Shown: positions 29,251 through 38,490, counted from the first letter of the stretch. The stretch: DNA of 64,000 bases from an uncultured Verrucomicrobiota bacterium (GCA_903939515.1 CAJAHH010000010.1:1-64000), one strand, 5' to 3'. Program-made: numbers and translations. Notes: generated by a model from the sequence alone, not told the origin.

Positions 29251-31944
29251 TCAGTCGAGGTAGAGATACCGGTTGGATCCCAACAGCACCTGACACAATG
29301 CAGCCAGAGAGCGCTCCTCGGGCAAAATTGCAGGCGATCCCGGGGGTGAGGCGGCGGCCGGTTTTCCGGGTGTTAAGGACTCAGACGGTGTCAGCGAACT
29401 GCGAAGCTCTTTGAGAAAATGAAGGCTCCGAACCACGTCCGCCGACTTGGGCGATTGGGCGAAGAGCAACTGCCAGAGCCGGTCAATTTGAGCAGGCTCA
29501 TCACCCGGATATTCCCGACGGAGGCGCTGGGCCAGGTCGAGCGAGCGATCGAGGACAAACCCATCATTGAGAAACATCAACGATTGCGGGGCGGCCGTTG
29601 AGACCGGTCGAGCCTCGCAGTTGGGATTGACCACCGGAGCATCAAAGGTCTCGAGGACCCCCACAGGCATCGTGCGGCGCACCGTCACATACAGGCTGCG
29701 TCGAAAGTCAGCAGTGCCTCCGACCTCGACGCCGACCGCATCACCGTTGCCATCGCGCTTCTGGCGCCCCACCACGAACTGGCCCTGGGCGTTGACCGCA
29801 ATGGGAACCGGCGGGCCAAAACGACTGACATCGAGGCGACCACTCACCGCCAGGAGGCTGTCGCGCACACTTTCGGCATCCAAGCGCCGGAGGCGGAATC
29901 GACCGAGCAATCGATTGTCCGGATCCTTCCGCTGCGCGGCCGAGTTCACGCTGCTCTGGCGGTAGGCAGCACTGGTCACAATGAGGCGGTGAAGCCGCTT
30001 ATTCTTCCAGCCGTGATCCATGAAGTCCGCGGCCAACCAATCGAGAAGCTCCGGGTGGCTGGGGCGCTCACCCAGCACCCCGAAGTCGCCGGGGGTGGCG
30101 ACCAGTCCCATTCCAAAATGTTGATACCAGAGCCGGTTGACCCACACGCGTGCGGTGAGCGGATTGTTTCGATCCGTGAGTCGGCGGGCCAGTTCGAGGC
30201 GACGACCGCTGGTGCGACGGCCTGGAATGGATTCTGGAATCTCGGTGTCCAAACCACCCAGGCCCATGACCGACAACAACCCGGGTTTGAGGACTTCCCG
30301 CGGTTGCTGGGGATCGCCCCGATGGAAGCGCACCGTGGTCACAGGCTCCGCCGATGCTTCGACCAAGGCTTGCACCATGGGATCGGAAGGTTTCAATGCC
30401 CGATCGGCCGTGGCGCGCTTGCGAATTTCTTCCACCTTGTTGGCCCCTTCCCGATCTATTTCTCCAAGGATGATGTGGTCTTGAAACATCGGGAATTCGC
30501 GGAGCAACTGGAGCTGTTCTGGGCTGCGCTTGGCAGCGGGTGTCCGTCGCGCACTCATCACGACGTCTCGACGGGCTTCCGGGACCAATAGAAGCTGCTT
30601 CTGCACGAATTTTTCGATGAGTTCATCGTGCAGTCGGGTGGCTTCGGTATCATGAACCTTGGCCGCCTGTTCGACGCAGTTGGCAATGGACCGATCTTCT
30701 GGCGGCATCAGCGAAACCAGGCGTTGGGCGGGATTCTTCCAATGCTTCCAGTCAAACCCGGGTTCAAACACCGCACGCAACCGGTAGTAGTCGACCTGCG
30801 GAATGGGATCATACCGGTGGTCGTGGCATTGTGCGCACTGGACCGTCATACCCAACAGCGACGAGGAAACGATTTGAAGGGTGTCGGCAATGACCTGATG
30901 GCGCGCCAACTCGGGCTCGGGCGGACCATCTCCAGTCGGATCTGGGGCCATGCGCAGAAAACCCGTGGCCACCAACCGATCGAGATCCCGACCGGTCAGA
31001 TCGGCTGAGATGGTGGGCAGGAGTTCATCGCCGGCCAATTGCTCGGTGATGAATTCGTCGAAGGGACGATCCTCATTAAAAGATCGGATCACGTAATCGC
31101 GATAGCGCCAGGCCCAAGGGCGCTCGGAATCGGCCTCCACTCCACCATTGGAATCGGCATATCCGGCCACATCGAGCCAGTGACGCCCCCAGCGCTCCCC
31201 ATAGGCCGGCGAATCGAGGAGCCGATCCACCCACCGTTCGTAACCGGCATCGGAGGTGTCTTTGAGGAAGGTGGCTACTTCTTCCGGCGTCGGTGGAAGT
31301 CCCGTCAGGTCGAAGGTGACCCGGCGGATCCATTGCTCCGGCCGCGCCGGCTTGGCCAGCTCGAGCCCTTCTTTTTTCAGGCGAGCGAGCAAATAGGCAT
31401 CAATGGGTGTCCGGGCCGTTTTTGGAGATCGGACTTGAGGTGGCTTGGGATAACCCACCGGCTGGAACGCCCAGAACCCACGCTCTTCTTCGGTGATGAC
31501 CCAACGCGGCACCTCCAGCGGTTCGGGACGCACGGTCGGAGCTCCCTGCGCAATCCACCGCTCGATGAGCATCACTTGCTCAGGCAACAATGGCTTACCA
31601 CCCTTGGGCATCTCGCCGGATTTCAATACCGTCAAAAGATGGCTCTGAGTGGGCTTGCCTGGCACGAGAACCATTCCGGATTCGGAACGATTGAGCAGCA
31701 GTCGCCGCTGCCTCAAATCCACCCCACCCTTGGGTTTGTCCTCCTCGCCATGGCATTGAAAACAATGGGCTTTGAAAATAGGTCGGATATCGCGCTCAAA
31801 AACCGGCCGCTCAGGCGGTTTTGGATGGCCCGATGTGGCGGCCGTAGCCGACACGGCCCAAAGACTGATTCCAACCAGCAAGCCTAGGAATCCCAACCCT
31901 TCGCCAAGACGGCGAACAGGAGACCAGGACAACGCGGGGATCAT
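29251..31944 (-). CDS. PSCyt1/DUF1549/DUF1553 cytochrome-like protein (pair 3)
   Basis: 897 residues, a compact member without an extra carbohydrate-binding domain. A signal-type hydrophobic segment (residues 17-35) precedes the haem motif C61-F-Q-C-H65. DUF1549 spans about 170-390 (TPIDAYLLARLKKEGLEL, RVTFDLTGLPPTPEEVATFL, RWGRHWLDVAGYADSNGG) and ends with CAQCHDHRYDPIPQVDYYRL. DUF1553 (LARRLTDRNNPLTARVWVNR, LWYQHFGMGLVATPGDFGVL, ASPQSLMFLND-like segment) completes the protein. The upstream 545 bases to the next gene (pair 4, divergent) hold repeats. Confidence 0.93.
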   Translation of the reverse strand: MIPALSWSPVRRLGEGLGFLGLLVGISLWAVSATAATSGHPKPPERPVFERDIRPIFKAHCFQCHGEEDKPKGGVDLRQRRLLLNRSESGMVLVPGKPTQSHLLTVLKSGEMPKGGKPLLPEQVMLIERWIAQGAPTVRPEPLEVPRWVITEEERGFWAFQPVGYPKPPQVRSPKTARTPIDAYLLARLKKEGLELAKPARPEQWIRRVTFDLTGLPPTPEEVATFLKDTSDAGYERWVDRLLDSPAYGERWGRHWLDVAGYADSNGGVEADSERPWAWRYRDYVIRSFNEDRPFDEFITEQLAGDELLPTISADLTGRDLDRLVATGFLRMAPDPTGDGPPEPELARHQVIADTLQIVSSSLLGMTVQCAQCHDHRYDPIPQVDYYRLRAVFEPGFDWKHWKNPAQRLVSLMPPEDRSIANCVEQAAKVHDTEATRLHDELIEKFVQKQLLLVPEARRDVVMSARRTPAAKRSPEQLQLLREFPMFQDHIILGEIDREGANKVEEIRKRATADRALKPSDPMVQALVEASAEPVTTVRFHRGDPQQPREVLKPGLLSVMGLGGLDTEIPESIPGRRTSGRRLELARRLTDRNNPLTARVWVNRLWYQHFGMGLVATPGDFGVLGERPSHPELLDWLAADFMDHGWKNKRLHRLIVTSAAYRQSSVNSAAQRKDPDNRLLGRFRLRRLDAESVRDSLLAVSGRLDVSRFGPPVPIAVNAQGQFVVGRQKRDGNGDAVGVEVGGTADFRRSLYVTVRRTMPVGVLETFDAPVVNPNCEARPVSTAAPQSLMFLNDGFVLDRSLDLAQRLRREYPGDEPAQIDRLWQLLFAQSPKSADVVRSLHFLKELRSSLTPSESLTPGKPAAASPPGSPAILPEERSLAALCQVLLGSNRYLYLD

Positions 31945-32018
31945 GGTTTAAATCCAACCGCGATCGCGCTGCCAGCGCAAGCAGGGGTTGAGCTACCGGA
32001 CAAAACCCAAACAGAGCC

Positions 32019-32155
32019 GGACCGCTCGGAGATCGGTCCCTACCTAGGAGCCGGATCGGACTAGGCGGCTCATCGGGCTATATCGCGGATTACTGCTGCA
32101 ATCTCAGCCTAACCCATGCACCTCCGAGGTAGGGCGATTTCTCCGAAAGCGCCAC
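32019..32155 (-). repeat. Dispersed repeat family 1, reversed copy
   Basis: The reverse complement of 32119-32155 (GTGGCGCTTTCGGAGAAATC then CGCCCTACCTC) is almost identical to 937-972, and 32019-32039 reversed gives GGACCGATCTCCGAGCGGTCC-like sequence matching the right end of copy B at about 1034-1052. The inner part differs. Outer blocks conserved with a variable centre is the pattern of a non-autonomous amplified element. Confidence 0.7.
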
Positions 32156-32208
32156 TCCGGCGAACATGAAAAAGGATCGCTACTCTACCTGTCCTGTCCC
32201 ACTGGGAC

Positions 32209-32342
32209 GGACCGCTCGGAGATCGGTCCCTACCTCGGAGCCGGATCGAAACGTCGGCAGTGCCGGACCGCTCGGAGATCGGTCTCTACCTAGGAGCCGG
32301 ATCGGAATGTCGGCAGTGCCGGACTGCTCGGGAGATCGGTCC
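32209..32342. repeat. 56-bp tandem repeat array (two full units and a partial)
   Basis: Units start at 32209, 32265 and 32321. Each begins GGACCG-N9-CGGTCC, a 6-bp inverted repeat able to form a small hairpin, followed by CTACCT and GGAGCCGGATCG. The first two units differ at only a few positions; the third (32321 on) carries one extra base and soon diverges. The same hairpin unit occurs once more at 32019. This array lies just upstream of the pair 4 gene. Confidence 0.85.
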
Positions 32343-32489
32343 CTACCTCGGAAGTCATCGGGCGGCCGCCGGGGTGCTTTCCAGAAACTCTGGCCCGCTA
32401 GTCTTCAGCACACTGTAAGAATGCTGGGGTTCCATCGGTTCCAGCATTGCCGGTGGGAGAGGGGCCATTACCCTGCAGCACAGATCCCG

Positions 32490-35021
32490 ATGCTCACCGA
32501 ACTCCAAAGACTGCTCCGTGTCTGGACCACTGTCTGGACCACTGTCTGGATTGTGGCTGGAGCGACGATTGCATTGGGTCAGAATCCGCCATCAACCCAA
32601 GCACCGATTCGCTTCTCCCGGGAAATCCTGCCGTTGCTCTCCGATTCTTGCTTCGCTTGCCACGGCCCCGATGAAAAAGCCCGCAAGGGAGGCCTGCGAT
32701 TGGACACCCTCACGGGGGCGCGCGGCTCGGGTAAAAGCGGTAAGATCGCCGTCAACGCTGGGAGCCCCGACCAGAGCGAAATTCTGCGTCGCATCCTCAG
32801 CAGCGATCCGGACGAGGTCATGCCGCCGCCCGAATCCGGCAAGTCCCTCAAGCCCGAGCAAGTAGCCCTCTTGCGCCGATGGGTTACGCAAGGAGCCCCT
32901 TGGGGGCGGCACTGGGCCTTCGAACCTCCCCAACGCCCCACGATCCCAGTGGTCCCCGGTGTCTCCCATCCTATCGATGCCCTCGTGCGCAGCACCCTGG
33001 CCTCCGACGGACTCCAGCCCGCACCTGAAGCCGCGAGGTCCACGCTAATCCGTCGATGGAGCCTCGACCTGACCGGGCTCCCTCCGACACCGGCCGAGGT
33101 CGACGCCTTCGTAGCCGATCCCTCGCCGCAGGCCAATGAGCGGCAGGTGGACCGCCTACTGGCCTCCCCACGATTCGGTGAGCGAATGGCCTGGGAATGG
33201 ATGGAAGCAGCCCGCTATGCCGATTCCAATGGGTACCAGGGTGACGGCGAACGGACCATGTGGCCCTGGCGGGACTGGGTGACCGACGCCTTCAATCGCA
33301 ACCTGCCCTACGATCAATTCACCCTGTGGCAAATCGCTGGAGACCGCCTGCCGGGAGCCACCGACGAACAACGCCTCGCCACGGGCTTCCTCCGCAACCA
33401 CGCAATTAATGGCGAGGGCGGACGCATCGCGGAGGAGAACCGGATCGATTACCTCTTCGACCAAACAGAAACGGTGGCCACGGTCTGGCTAGGAGCCACC
33501 TTCAACTGCACGCGCTGCCACGACCACAAGTTCGATCCCTACACCCAGAAGGACTACTTCGGCCTCATGTCCTTCTTCAACCAAACCTCCGTCGATGGGA
33601 GCGGAGGCAACCCCCGGACACCGCCCCTATTGCCCGTCCTCAACCGTGAATTGAGGACCCGCGTGGACGACGCTCAAAGGGGGCTGTCCCACTTCATCCG
33701 CGACACGGAGGCCTTGGAACAAAAGCGCTTCCACCCCGAAGCGGGCCAATCACTCGACCAAACCCCGCTGGCCCAAGATTTTTCAGCCGCCCATCGCGAA
33801 CACCTCAAAGTGCCCGCAGCCAATCGGGACGCCGGCCGACTCCAGAAAATGACCACTCTCTGGCGCGATTTTGACCCGGAGTACGTCGCGGTTTTGGAGC
33901 GCCAACGGGCTTCGCGAATCCACTGGGACACTGTCCAGAGCCAGATTCCTCAGGTGATGGTCATGGAAGACCTGCCCAAGCCCCGCACTACTCATCAACT
34001 GGTTCGTGGCAGCTACGAGAACCGGGGACCTGAAGTGCTCGCATCTCTGCCGGGACACCTGACGCCCGGGCACCGTGTGGCTCGGCCTGACCGTCTCGAA
34101 CTGGCCCAGTGGCTCGTCTCACCCACCAATCCCCTGCCCGCCCGGGTGACGGTCAACCGATTGTGGCAGCAGTTCTTCGGCGTTGGCCTGGTGAAGACTT
34201 CCGAAGACTTCGGCCTCCAAGGCGAACGGCCTTCACACCCCGAACTGCTCGACTGGCTGGCCATCGAGTTCGTGGAATCGGGCTGGGATGTTAAAGCCCT
34301 CGTCCGCTCCATCGTGATGAGCGGCACCTACCGGCAATCGTCGCAAAGCTCGCCGGAAAACCGGGAGCGGGATCCGGAAAATCGCAGACTTAGCCGGGGT
34401 CCTCGATTCCGAATGTCCTCGCCGATGATCCGGGACATGGCTCTGGCTTCCGCAGGCTTGCTCACCGAACGGCTCGGCGGCACGGCAGTCAATCCCTACC
34501 AACCGCCCGGCGTGTGGGAAGAAACCACCTTCGGTAACAAACGCTACACGCAAGACCATGGTGAAGCGCTCTACCGCCGCAGCTTGTATGTGTTCTGGAG
34601 GCGCATCATCGGTCCGACGCTCTTCTTCGATGTGGCCAACCGTCAAACTTGCACCGTCAAGACGCCGCGGACCAACGTCCCCCTGCATGCCCTGCTCACG
34701 CTGAACGACACAGGGTATGTAGAAGCGGCCCGCGTCTTGGCTCAGCAAGTCTTGGCGAGCGAGTCCCGCGACTCCGAACGTCTGGTGCAGATCTTCCAGA
34801 AAATCCTCGGGCGACGCCCCCGCCCTGCCGAAAGCCAGATCCTGCTCGAGGGTCTCCGCCGCCACCGAGCCACTTACGCGCACCAACCCGAACTGGCGAC
34901 CCAGTGGATCCGCACCGGCGAACACCCCACCCCCTCCAGCCTAAACCCTGTGGAACTGGCCGCCTGGACGGTCACCACCAGCACGGTGCTGAACCTCGAT
35001 GAAGCCCTGACCAAGGAATAA
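32490..35021 (+). CDS. PSCyt1/DUF1549/DUF1553 cytochrome-like protein (pair 4)
   Basis: 843 residues from the ATG at 32490. This start gives a signal peptide (residues 1-30, VWTTVWTTVWIVAGATIALG) directly before the mature domain with haem motif C54-F-A-C-H58. The 108 upstream in-frame residues are translated repeat and should be excluded. DUF1549 (HPIDALVRSTLASDGLQP, RWSLDLTGLPPTPAEVDAFV, MAWEWMEAARYADSNGYQGD) ends at [23 protein letters not shown]1553 (LAQWLVSPTNPLPARVTVNR, LWQQFFGVGLVKTSEDFGLQ, TPRTNVPLHALLTLND) follows. The signal peptide is encoded by a 12-base tandem repeat around 32519-32550. DUF1501 starts 5 bases after the stop. Confidence 0.92.
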   Translation: MLTELQRLLRVWTTVWTTVWIVAGATIALGQNPPSTQAPIRFSREILPLLSDSCFACHGPDEKARKGGLRLDTLTGARGSGKSGKIAVNAGSPDQSEILRRILSSDPDEVMPPPESGKSLKPEQVALLRRWVTQGAPWGRHWAFEPPQRPTIPVVPGVSHPIDALVRSTLASDGLQPAPEAARSTLIRRWSLDLTGLPPTPAEVDAFVADPSPQANERQVDRLLASPRFGERMAWEWMEAARYADSNGYQGDGERTMWPWRDWVTDAFNRNLPYDQFTLWQIAGDRLPGATDEQRLATGFLRNHAINGEGGRIAEENRIDYLFDQTETVATVWLGATFNCTRCHDHKFDPYTQKDYFGLMSFFNQTSVDGSGGNPRTPPLLPVLNRELRTRVDDAQRGLSHFIRDTEALEQKRFHPEAGQSLDQTPLAQDFSAAHREHLKVPAANRDAGRLQKMTTLWRDFDPEYVAVLERQRASRIHWDTVQSQIPQVMVMEDLPKPRTTHQLVRGSYENRGPEVLASLPGHLTPGHRVARPDRLELAQWLVSPTNPLPARVTVNRLWQQFFGVGLVKTSEDFGLQGERPSHPELLDWLAIEFVESGWDVKALVRSIVMSGTYRQSSQSSPENRERDPENRRLSRGPRFRMSSPMIRDMALASAGLLTERLGGTAVNPYQPPGVWEETTFGNKRYTQDHGEALYRRSLYVFWRRIIGPTLFFDVANRQTCTVKTPRTNVPLHALLTLNDTGYVEAARVLAQQVLASESRDSERLVQIFQKILGRRPRPAESQILLEGLRRHRATYAHQPELATQWIRTGEHPTPSSLNPVELAAWTVTTSTVLNLDEALTKE

Positions 35022-35026
35022 ACCCA

Positions 35027-36493
35027 TTGAGCACCGCCCACGATTTCCTCCTTCGAGAAACCCGACGCCAATTTCTAGGTCGCTCGGGCACGGGCTTGGG
35101 CCTGGCCGCTCTGAGCCAACTGCTCGGCTCAGGACAGGCTGCGGCGGCACCCCCTGCTCCCACGTCACCCCTGCAGGTTCGCCCTCACCATCCGGCCCGT
35201 GCCAAGCACGCTATTTATCTGTTTCAAAATGGCGCGCCCACCCATGTCGATCTCTTCGACTACAAACCGGAGCTACTAAAACGCCACGGAAAGCCGCTGC
35301 CCGATTCCTACATCGGCGGCAAACGCTTCAGCACCATGACGGGCAAGGCCGATGGCAAACTCATGCTTGCGCCGGTAGAACCCTTCCGCCAGCACGGCCA
35401 AAGCGGGGCCTGGGTGAGTGATTTTCTGCCCCACACAGGCCGTATCGCCGACGAACTGTGCTTCGTCAAAAGCATGCACACCGATGCCGTGAACCATGCT
35501 CCGGCCATTTCACTAATGCTCAGTGGCGCCCAGATTCCCGGACGTCCCACCCTAGGAGCCTGGTTGACTTACGGCCTGGGCAGCGAGACAGACAATTTGC
35601 CGGCCTTCGCCGTAATGACCTCGGTGAGCAAGGGGACCAGCTGTGGCCAGATATTCTACGATTTCTACTGGGGCTCCGGATTTCTGCCCTCCCGCTATCA
35701 GGGGGTAAAATTTCGGGGCGGTAACGAGCCCGTGCTCTACCTGAGCAATCCGGCCGGACTGCCCTCAGCCACCCGACGTTCCATGCTCGATGACCTCGGT
35801 GCGTTGAACCAACTCAAGTTTGAAGCCCATGGCGACCCAGAGATTGCCACGCGCATCGCTCAGTACGAAATGGCCTTCCGCATGCAGACCAGCGTGCCGG
35901 AACTGGCCGACTTATCGAAGGAACCGGAGTCGGTCTTAGCCCTCTACGGCCCCAGCGTCCGAGAGCCCGGCACCTTTGCCTACAATTGCCTCATGGCCCG
36001 GCGGCTCATCGAACGAGGCGTCCGCTGCGTGCAGGTGATGCACGCCGGTTGGGATCAGCACAACAGTCTGACCACTGAACTCTACACCCAATGCCGCGAC
36101 ACCGACCAACCCTCCGCCGGACTGGTCATCGATCTCAAGCAGCGGGGGCTGCTCGACGAAACCGTGGTGGTGTGGGGCGGCGAATTCGGCCGAACGCCGT
36201 TCATCCAGGGCAACCTCGATGACCGCAAGCGCTGGGGCCGTGACCACCACCCCTACGCCTTCACCTCGTGGATGGCCGGTGGCGGTGTGCGTCCGGGAAT
36301 TTCATACGGTCAAACCGATGACCTCGGTATGAATGCCGTGCACAACCCAGTTCACGTGCATGATTTTCAGGCCACCCTACTGCATCAAATGGGCATCCAT
36401 CATGAGCGGCTGACGTACCGATTCCAGGGGCGAGATTTCCGGCTCACCGATGTTCACGGCAAGGTGATTCGCGAGATCCTCCAAGATTCCTGA
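35027..36493 (+). CDS. DUF1501 secreted protein (pair 4)
   Basis: 488 residues, starting with TTG at 35027, only 5 bases after the upstream stop. ETRRQFLGRSGTGLGLAALS is a twin-arginine signal, so the start must lie at or close to here. DUF1501 blocks are [80 protein letters not shown] and VHVHDFQATLLHQMGIHHER. It is closest in layout to pair 1's DUF1501. It converges with the alcohol dehydrogenase gene across a 19-base gap. Confidence 0.93.
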   Translation: MSTAHDFLLRETRRQFLGRSGTGLGLAALSQLLGSGQAAAAPPAPTSPLQVRPHHPARAKHAIYLFQNGAPTHVDLFDYKPELLKRHGKPLPDSYIGGKRFSTMTGKADGKLMLAPVEPFRQHGQSGAWVSDFLPHTGRIADELCFVKSMHTDAVNHAPAISLMLSGAQIPGRPTLGAWLTYGLGSETDNLPAFAVMTSVSKGTSCGQIFYDFYWGSGFLPSRYQGVKFRGGNEPVLYLSNPAGLPSATRRSMLDDLGALNQLKFEAHGDPEIATRIAQYEMAFRMQTSVPELADLSKEPESVLALYGPSVREPGTFAYNCLMARRLIERGVRCVQVMHAGWDQHNSLTTELYTQCRDTDQPSAGLVIDLKQRGLLDETVVVWGGEFGRTPFIQGNLDDRKRWGRDHHPYAFTSWMAGGGVRPGISYGQTDDLGMNAVHNPVHVHDFQATLLHQMGIHHERLTYRFQGRDFRLTDVHGKVIREILQDS

Positions 36494-36512
36494 GGAGCCT
36501 CTCCGTGCTGGC

Positions 36513-37625
36513 TCAATTTCCGAAGGTAATCACGCCCTTGGCCAACCGCCCGGCCAAGAGGTCGTCAAACGCTTCGGCCAACTCTTCGAGTCGGTAGGTA
36601 CGGGTAACCAATTCGTCGAGCATCAACTGCCCGGAGGCGTGCAAGTCGAAGATACGAGGGAAATCCCGGCTCGGCAGGCAGCCACCGTAGAGCGGAGTCA
36701 CATAGGTCTTGTCCCACATGAAAAGGGGCATGGGCACGGTGACCGGATCATTGATGCCACTCACCTGTAAGGCCATGCCGCCGTCACGAATGAGCTTGAG
36801 CGGCGCAAACGCTAGCCTGGGGACTGAAGTCGCCTCGAACGCATAATCGGCCCCGCTCCCGCCGCACCGACGGCGCACTTCGACCGCGGCTGCCTCCAAC
36901 TCCCGGTCTGCAAGATCCACCTGAATTACTTCAGTAGCCCCAAAGCGCAGTGCCCGCTCGAGCGAGGCCGCTTGGAGGTCTAGGGCAATGATCCGGGAGG
37001 CCCCGGCAATGCGCGCACCCTGAATCACGTTGAGCCCCACTCCCCCGCATCCAATCACTGCTACGATACTGCCTGGAGCAACGCGTGCGACATTCACCGC
37101 CGAGCCGAAGCCCGTCATCACCCCGCATCCAACGATGCAGGCCGATTCAAACGAGACACGGGTCTCAAGTCGGGTGACCGCCGCCTGACGCACCAGGGCC
37201 AACCCGCACAAGGTGCCGAGATTGAAGGATCGGTCCACAGGCACCCCCCGAAGCAGCGTCCCCTCGGCATGGGCATGGGCCGCAGAGGGTTCCATCACGT
37301 GGGCCGGCCGGCTGCTGTGGCAATGAACCGCAGCCCCACGATGGCAGGCCGAACAGGTGCCGCAGGGAATGACCCAATTGAGCACCACCCGATCTCCGGG
37401 ACAGACATCGGTGACCTCCGGCCCAACCTCGAGGACCACACCCGCTCCCTCATGACCCATCACCAGCGGACGTTTCCAGCCCAAGGAGGCGTGGTCTGTA
37501 TGACAGAGGCCGGAAGCGCGGATCTCGACGAGCACCTCATCACCCTGAGGCGAAGCCACCTCGATGGATTCGATGGCGAAGTGTCCTTGGCCTGAAGCAA
37601 TGGCTGCGCGGGTCGTTCGGATCAT
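36513..37625 (-). CDS. Zinc-dependent alcohol dehydrogenase (MDR family)
   Basis: 370 residues. Catalytic zinc ligands C41 and H58-E59 lie in SGLCHTDHASLG and VMGHEGAGVVLEVG, and the structural zinc site is C88, C91, C94 and C102 (CGTCSACHRGAAVHC). The NAD-binding motif VIGCGGVGLNVIQGARIAGA with the Asp of IIALDLQ indicates NAD+ preference. The layout is that of class III/AdhC-type enzymes, which oxidise primary alcohols or S-hydroxymethyl-glutathione-type adducts; substrate not resolvable. It lies 28 bases downstream of the esterase gene on the same strand, so probably co-transcribed. Confidence 0.92.
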   Translation of the reverse strand: MIRTTRAAIASGQGHFAIESIEVASPQGDEVLVEIRASGLCHTDHASLGWKRPLVMGHEGAGVVLEVGPEVTDVCPGDRVVLNWVIPCGTCSACHRGAAVHCHSSRPAHVMEPSAAHAHAEGTLLRGVPVDRSFNLGTLCGLALVRQAAVTRLETRVSFESACIVGCGVMTGFGSAVNVARVAPGSIVAVIGCGGVGLNVIQGARIAGASRIIALDLQAASLERALRFGATEVIQVDLADRELEAAAVEVRRRCGGSGADYAFEATSVPRLAFAPLKLIRDGGMALQVSGINDPVTVPMPLFMWDKTYVTPLYGGCLPSRDFPRIFDLHASGQLMLDELVTRTYRLEELAEAFDDLLAGRLAKGVITFGN

Positions 37626-37653
37626 GTCAGAGTGGAATTGTTCTGGCTTGGAG

Positions 37654-38445
37654 TCAGCGCGAATGCTGCAACAACCAGTTGAAGAACGCGGGATCGTTGT
37701 AGGCCTGGGTCCAGGAATCGTGCCCGGCCTCGGGATAGACGGTGTGCTTCACCGACTCATTCCCCGCCTTCTTGAATGCCTCCACCATCCGCTCGCTCTC
37801 AGCGGGCACCACCGTCGAGTCCTTCCCACCGTGGAAGGCCCAGACACCCAGCGTCTTGAGGGCCTCGCGTCGCGCCGGAAGTAACGTGCGAATGCGTTCT
37901 CCGCCTCCGCAAATCGGAGCCACGGCCGCGAAGCGCTCCGGATGCTTCACCGCCAACTCCCACGTGCCGTAGCCACCCATGCTCAGGCCCGTGACATAGA
38001 CACGGCGACCATCCACCGGAAGGCTCGCCTGCAATTCATCCAGCAGCGCTAGGAGCGTGGTGGGATTCCAAACCTGACCCGACGGGCACTGCGGCGATGC
38101 GAGAATGAAGGGAAACTCCCGACCGGCGGCCACTAGTTTGGGCGGCCCATGCACCGCAACGGCATTGAGATTGGTCCCGCGCTCTCCGGCTCCATGCAAG
38201 AAAAGCACCAGCGGCCAGCGCTTGGACGGCTCGGCAGCCGCAGCCTTCGGCACATACAGCAAGTAGTTCAGATGATGCTCGGTGCGAATTTCGCGGCGGA
38301 ACTCCTGTGCCGTTTGACGCCCGGGCTCTGCTTGCGGTGGTGCAGCCACGACGTCGATGGCAGCGGTGAAGAGAAAGGCACCTAAAAGGTAATTCAGACC
38401 AGGAGTCACGGCCAAAACGTGCCTCGGAAGAACGGCCGCGAGCAA
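37654..38445 (-). CDS. Secreted alpha/beta-hydrolase esterase (PHB-depolymerase/LpqC-like)
   Basis: 263 residues with a signal-type N-terminus (hydrophobic LNYLLGAFLFTAAIDVVAAP). The catalytic triad is visible: Ser155 in G153-L-S-M-G-G158, Asp209 in FHGGKDSTVVP, His242 in YPEAGHDSWTQ. The oxyanion block LVLFLHGAGERGTN is also present. It matches the phospholipase/carboxylesterase or LpqC-type esterases that often appear beside carbohydrate-degrading genes. Located 45 bases downstream of flhB on the same strand, though functional linkage to the flagellar genes is unlikely. Confidence 0.88.
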   Translation of the reverse strand: MLAAVLPRHVLAVTPGLNYLLGAFLFTAAIDVVAAPPQAEPGRQTAQEFRREIRTEHHLNYLLYVPKAAAAEPSKRWPLVLFLHGAGERGTNLNAVAVHGPPKLVAAGREFPFILASPQCPSGQVWNPTTLLALLDELQASLPVDGRRVYVTGLSMGGYGTWELAVKHPERFAAVAPICGGGERIRTLLPARREALKTLGVWAFHGGKDSTVVPAESERMVEAFKKAGNESVKHTVYPEAGHDSWTQAYNDPAFFNWLLQHSR

Positions 38446-38490
38446 TCCAGAACCAGGCGGTTGGGCTCTTAGCGAACTGCGTGTGCGTGT

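Larger units (their letters stand above)
31945..32489. other. Divergent repeat-rich gap between pairs 3 and 4
   Basis: About 545 bases between divergent operons. It holds a reversed copy of repeat family 1 (32019-32155) and a 56-base tandem array (32209-32342). A frame from 32166 runs into the pair 4 gene, but its first 100 or so residues only translate the repeats (for example GDRSLPRSRIG twice). I see no other gene here. Promoters for both operons must lie within it. Confidence 0.7.
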
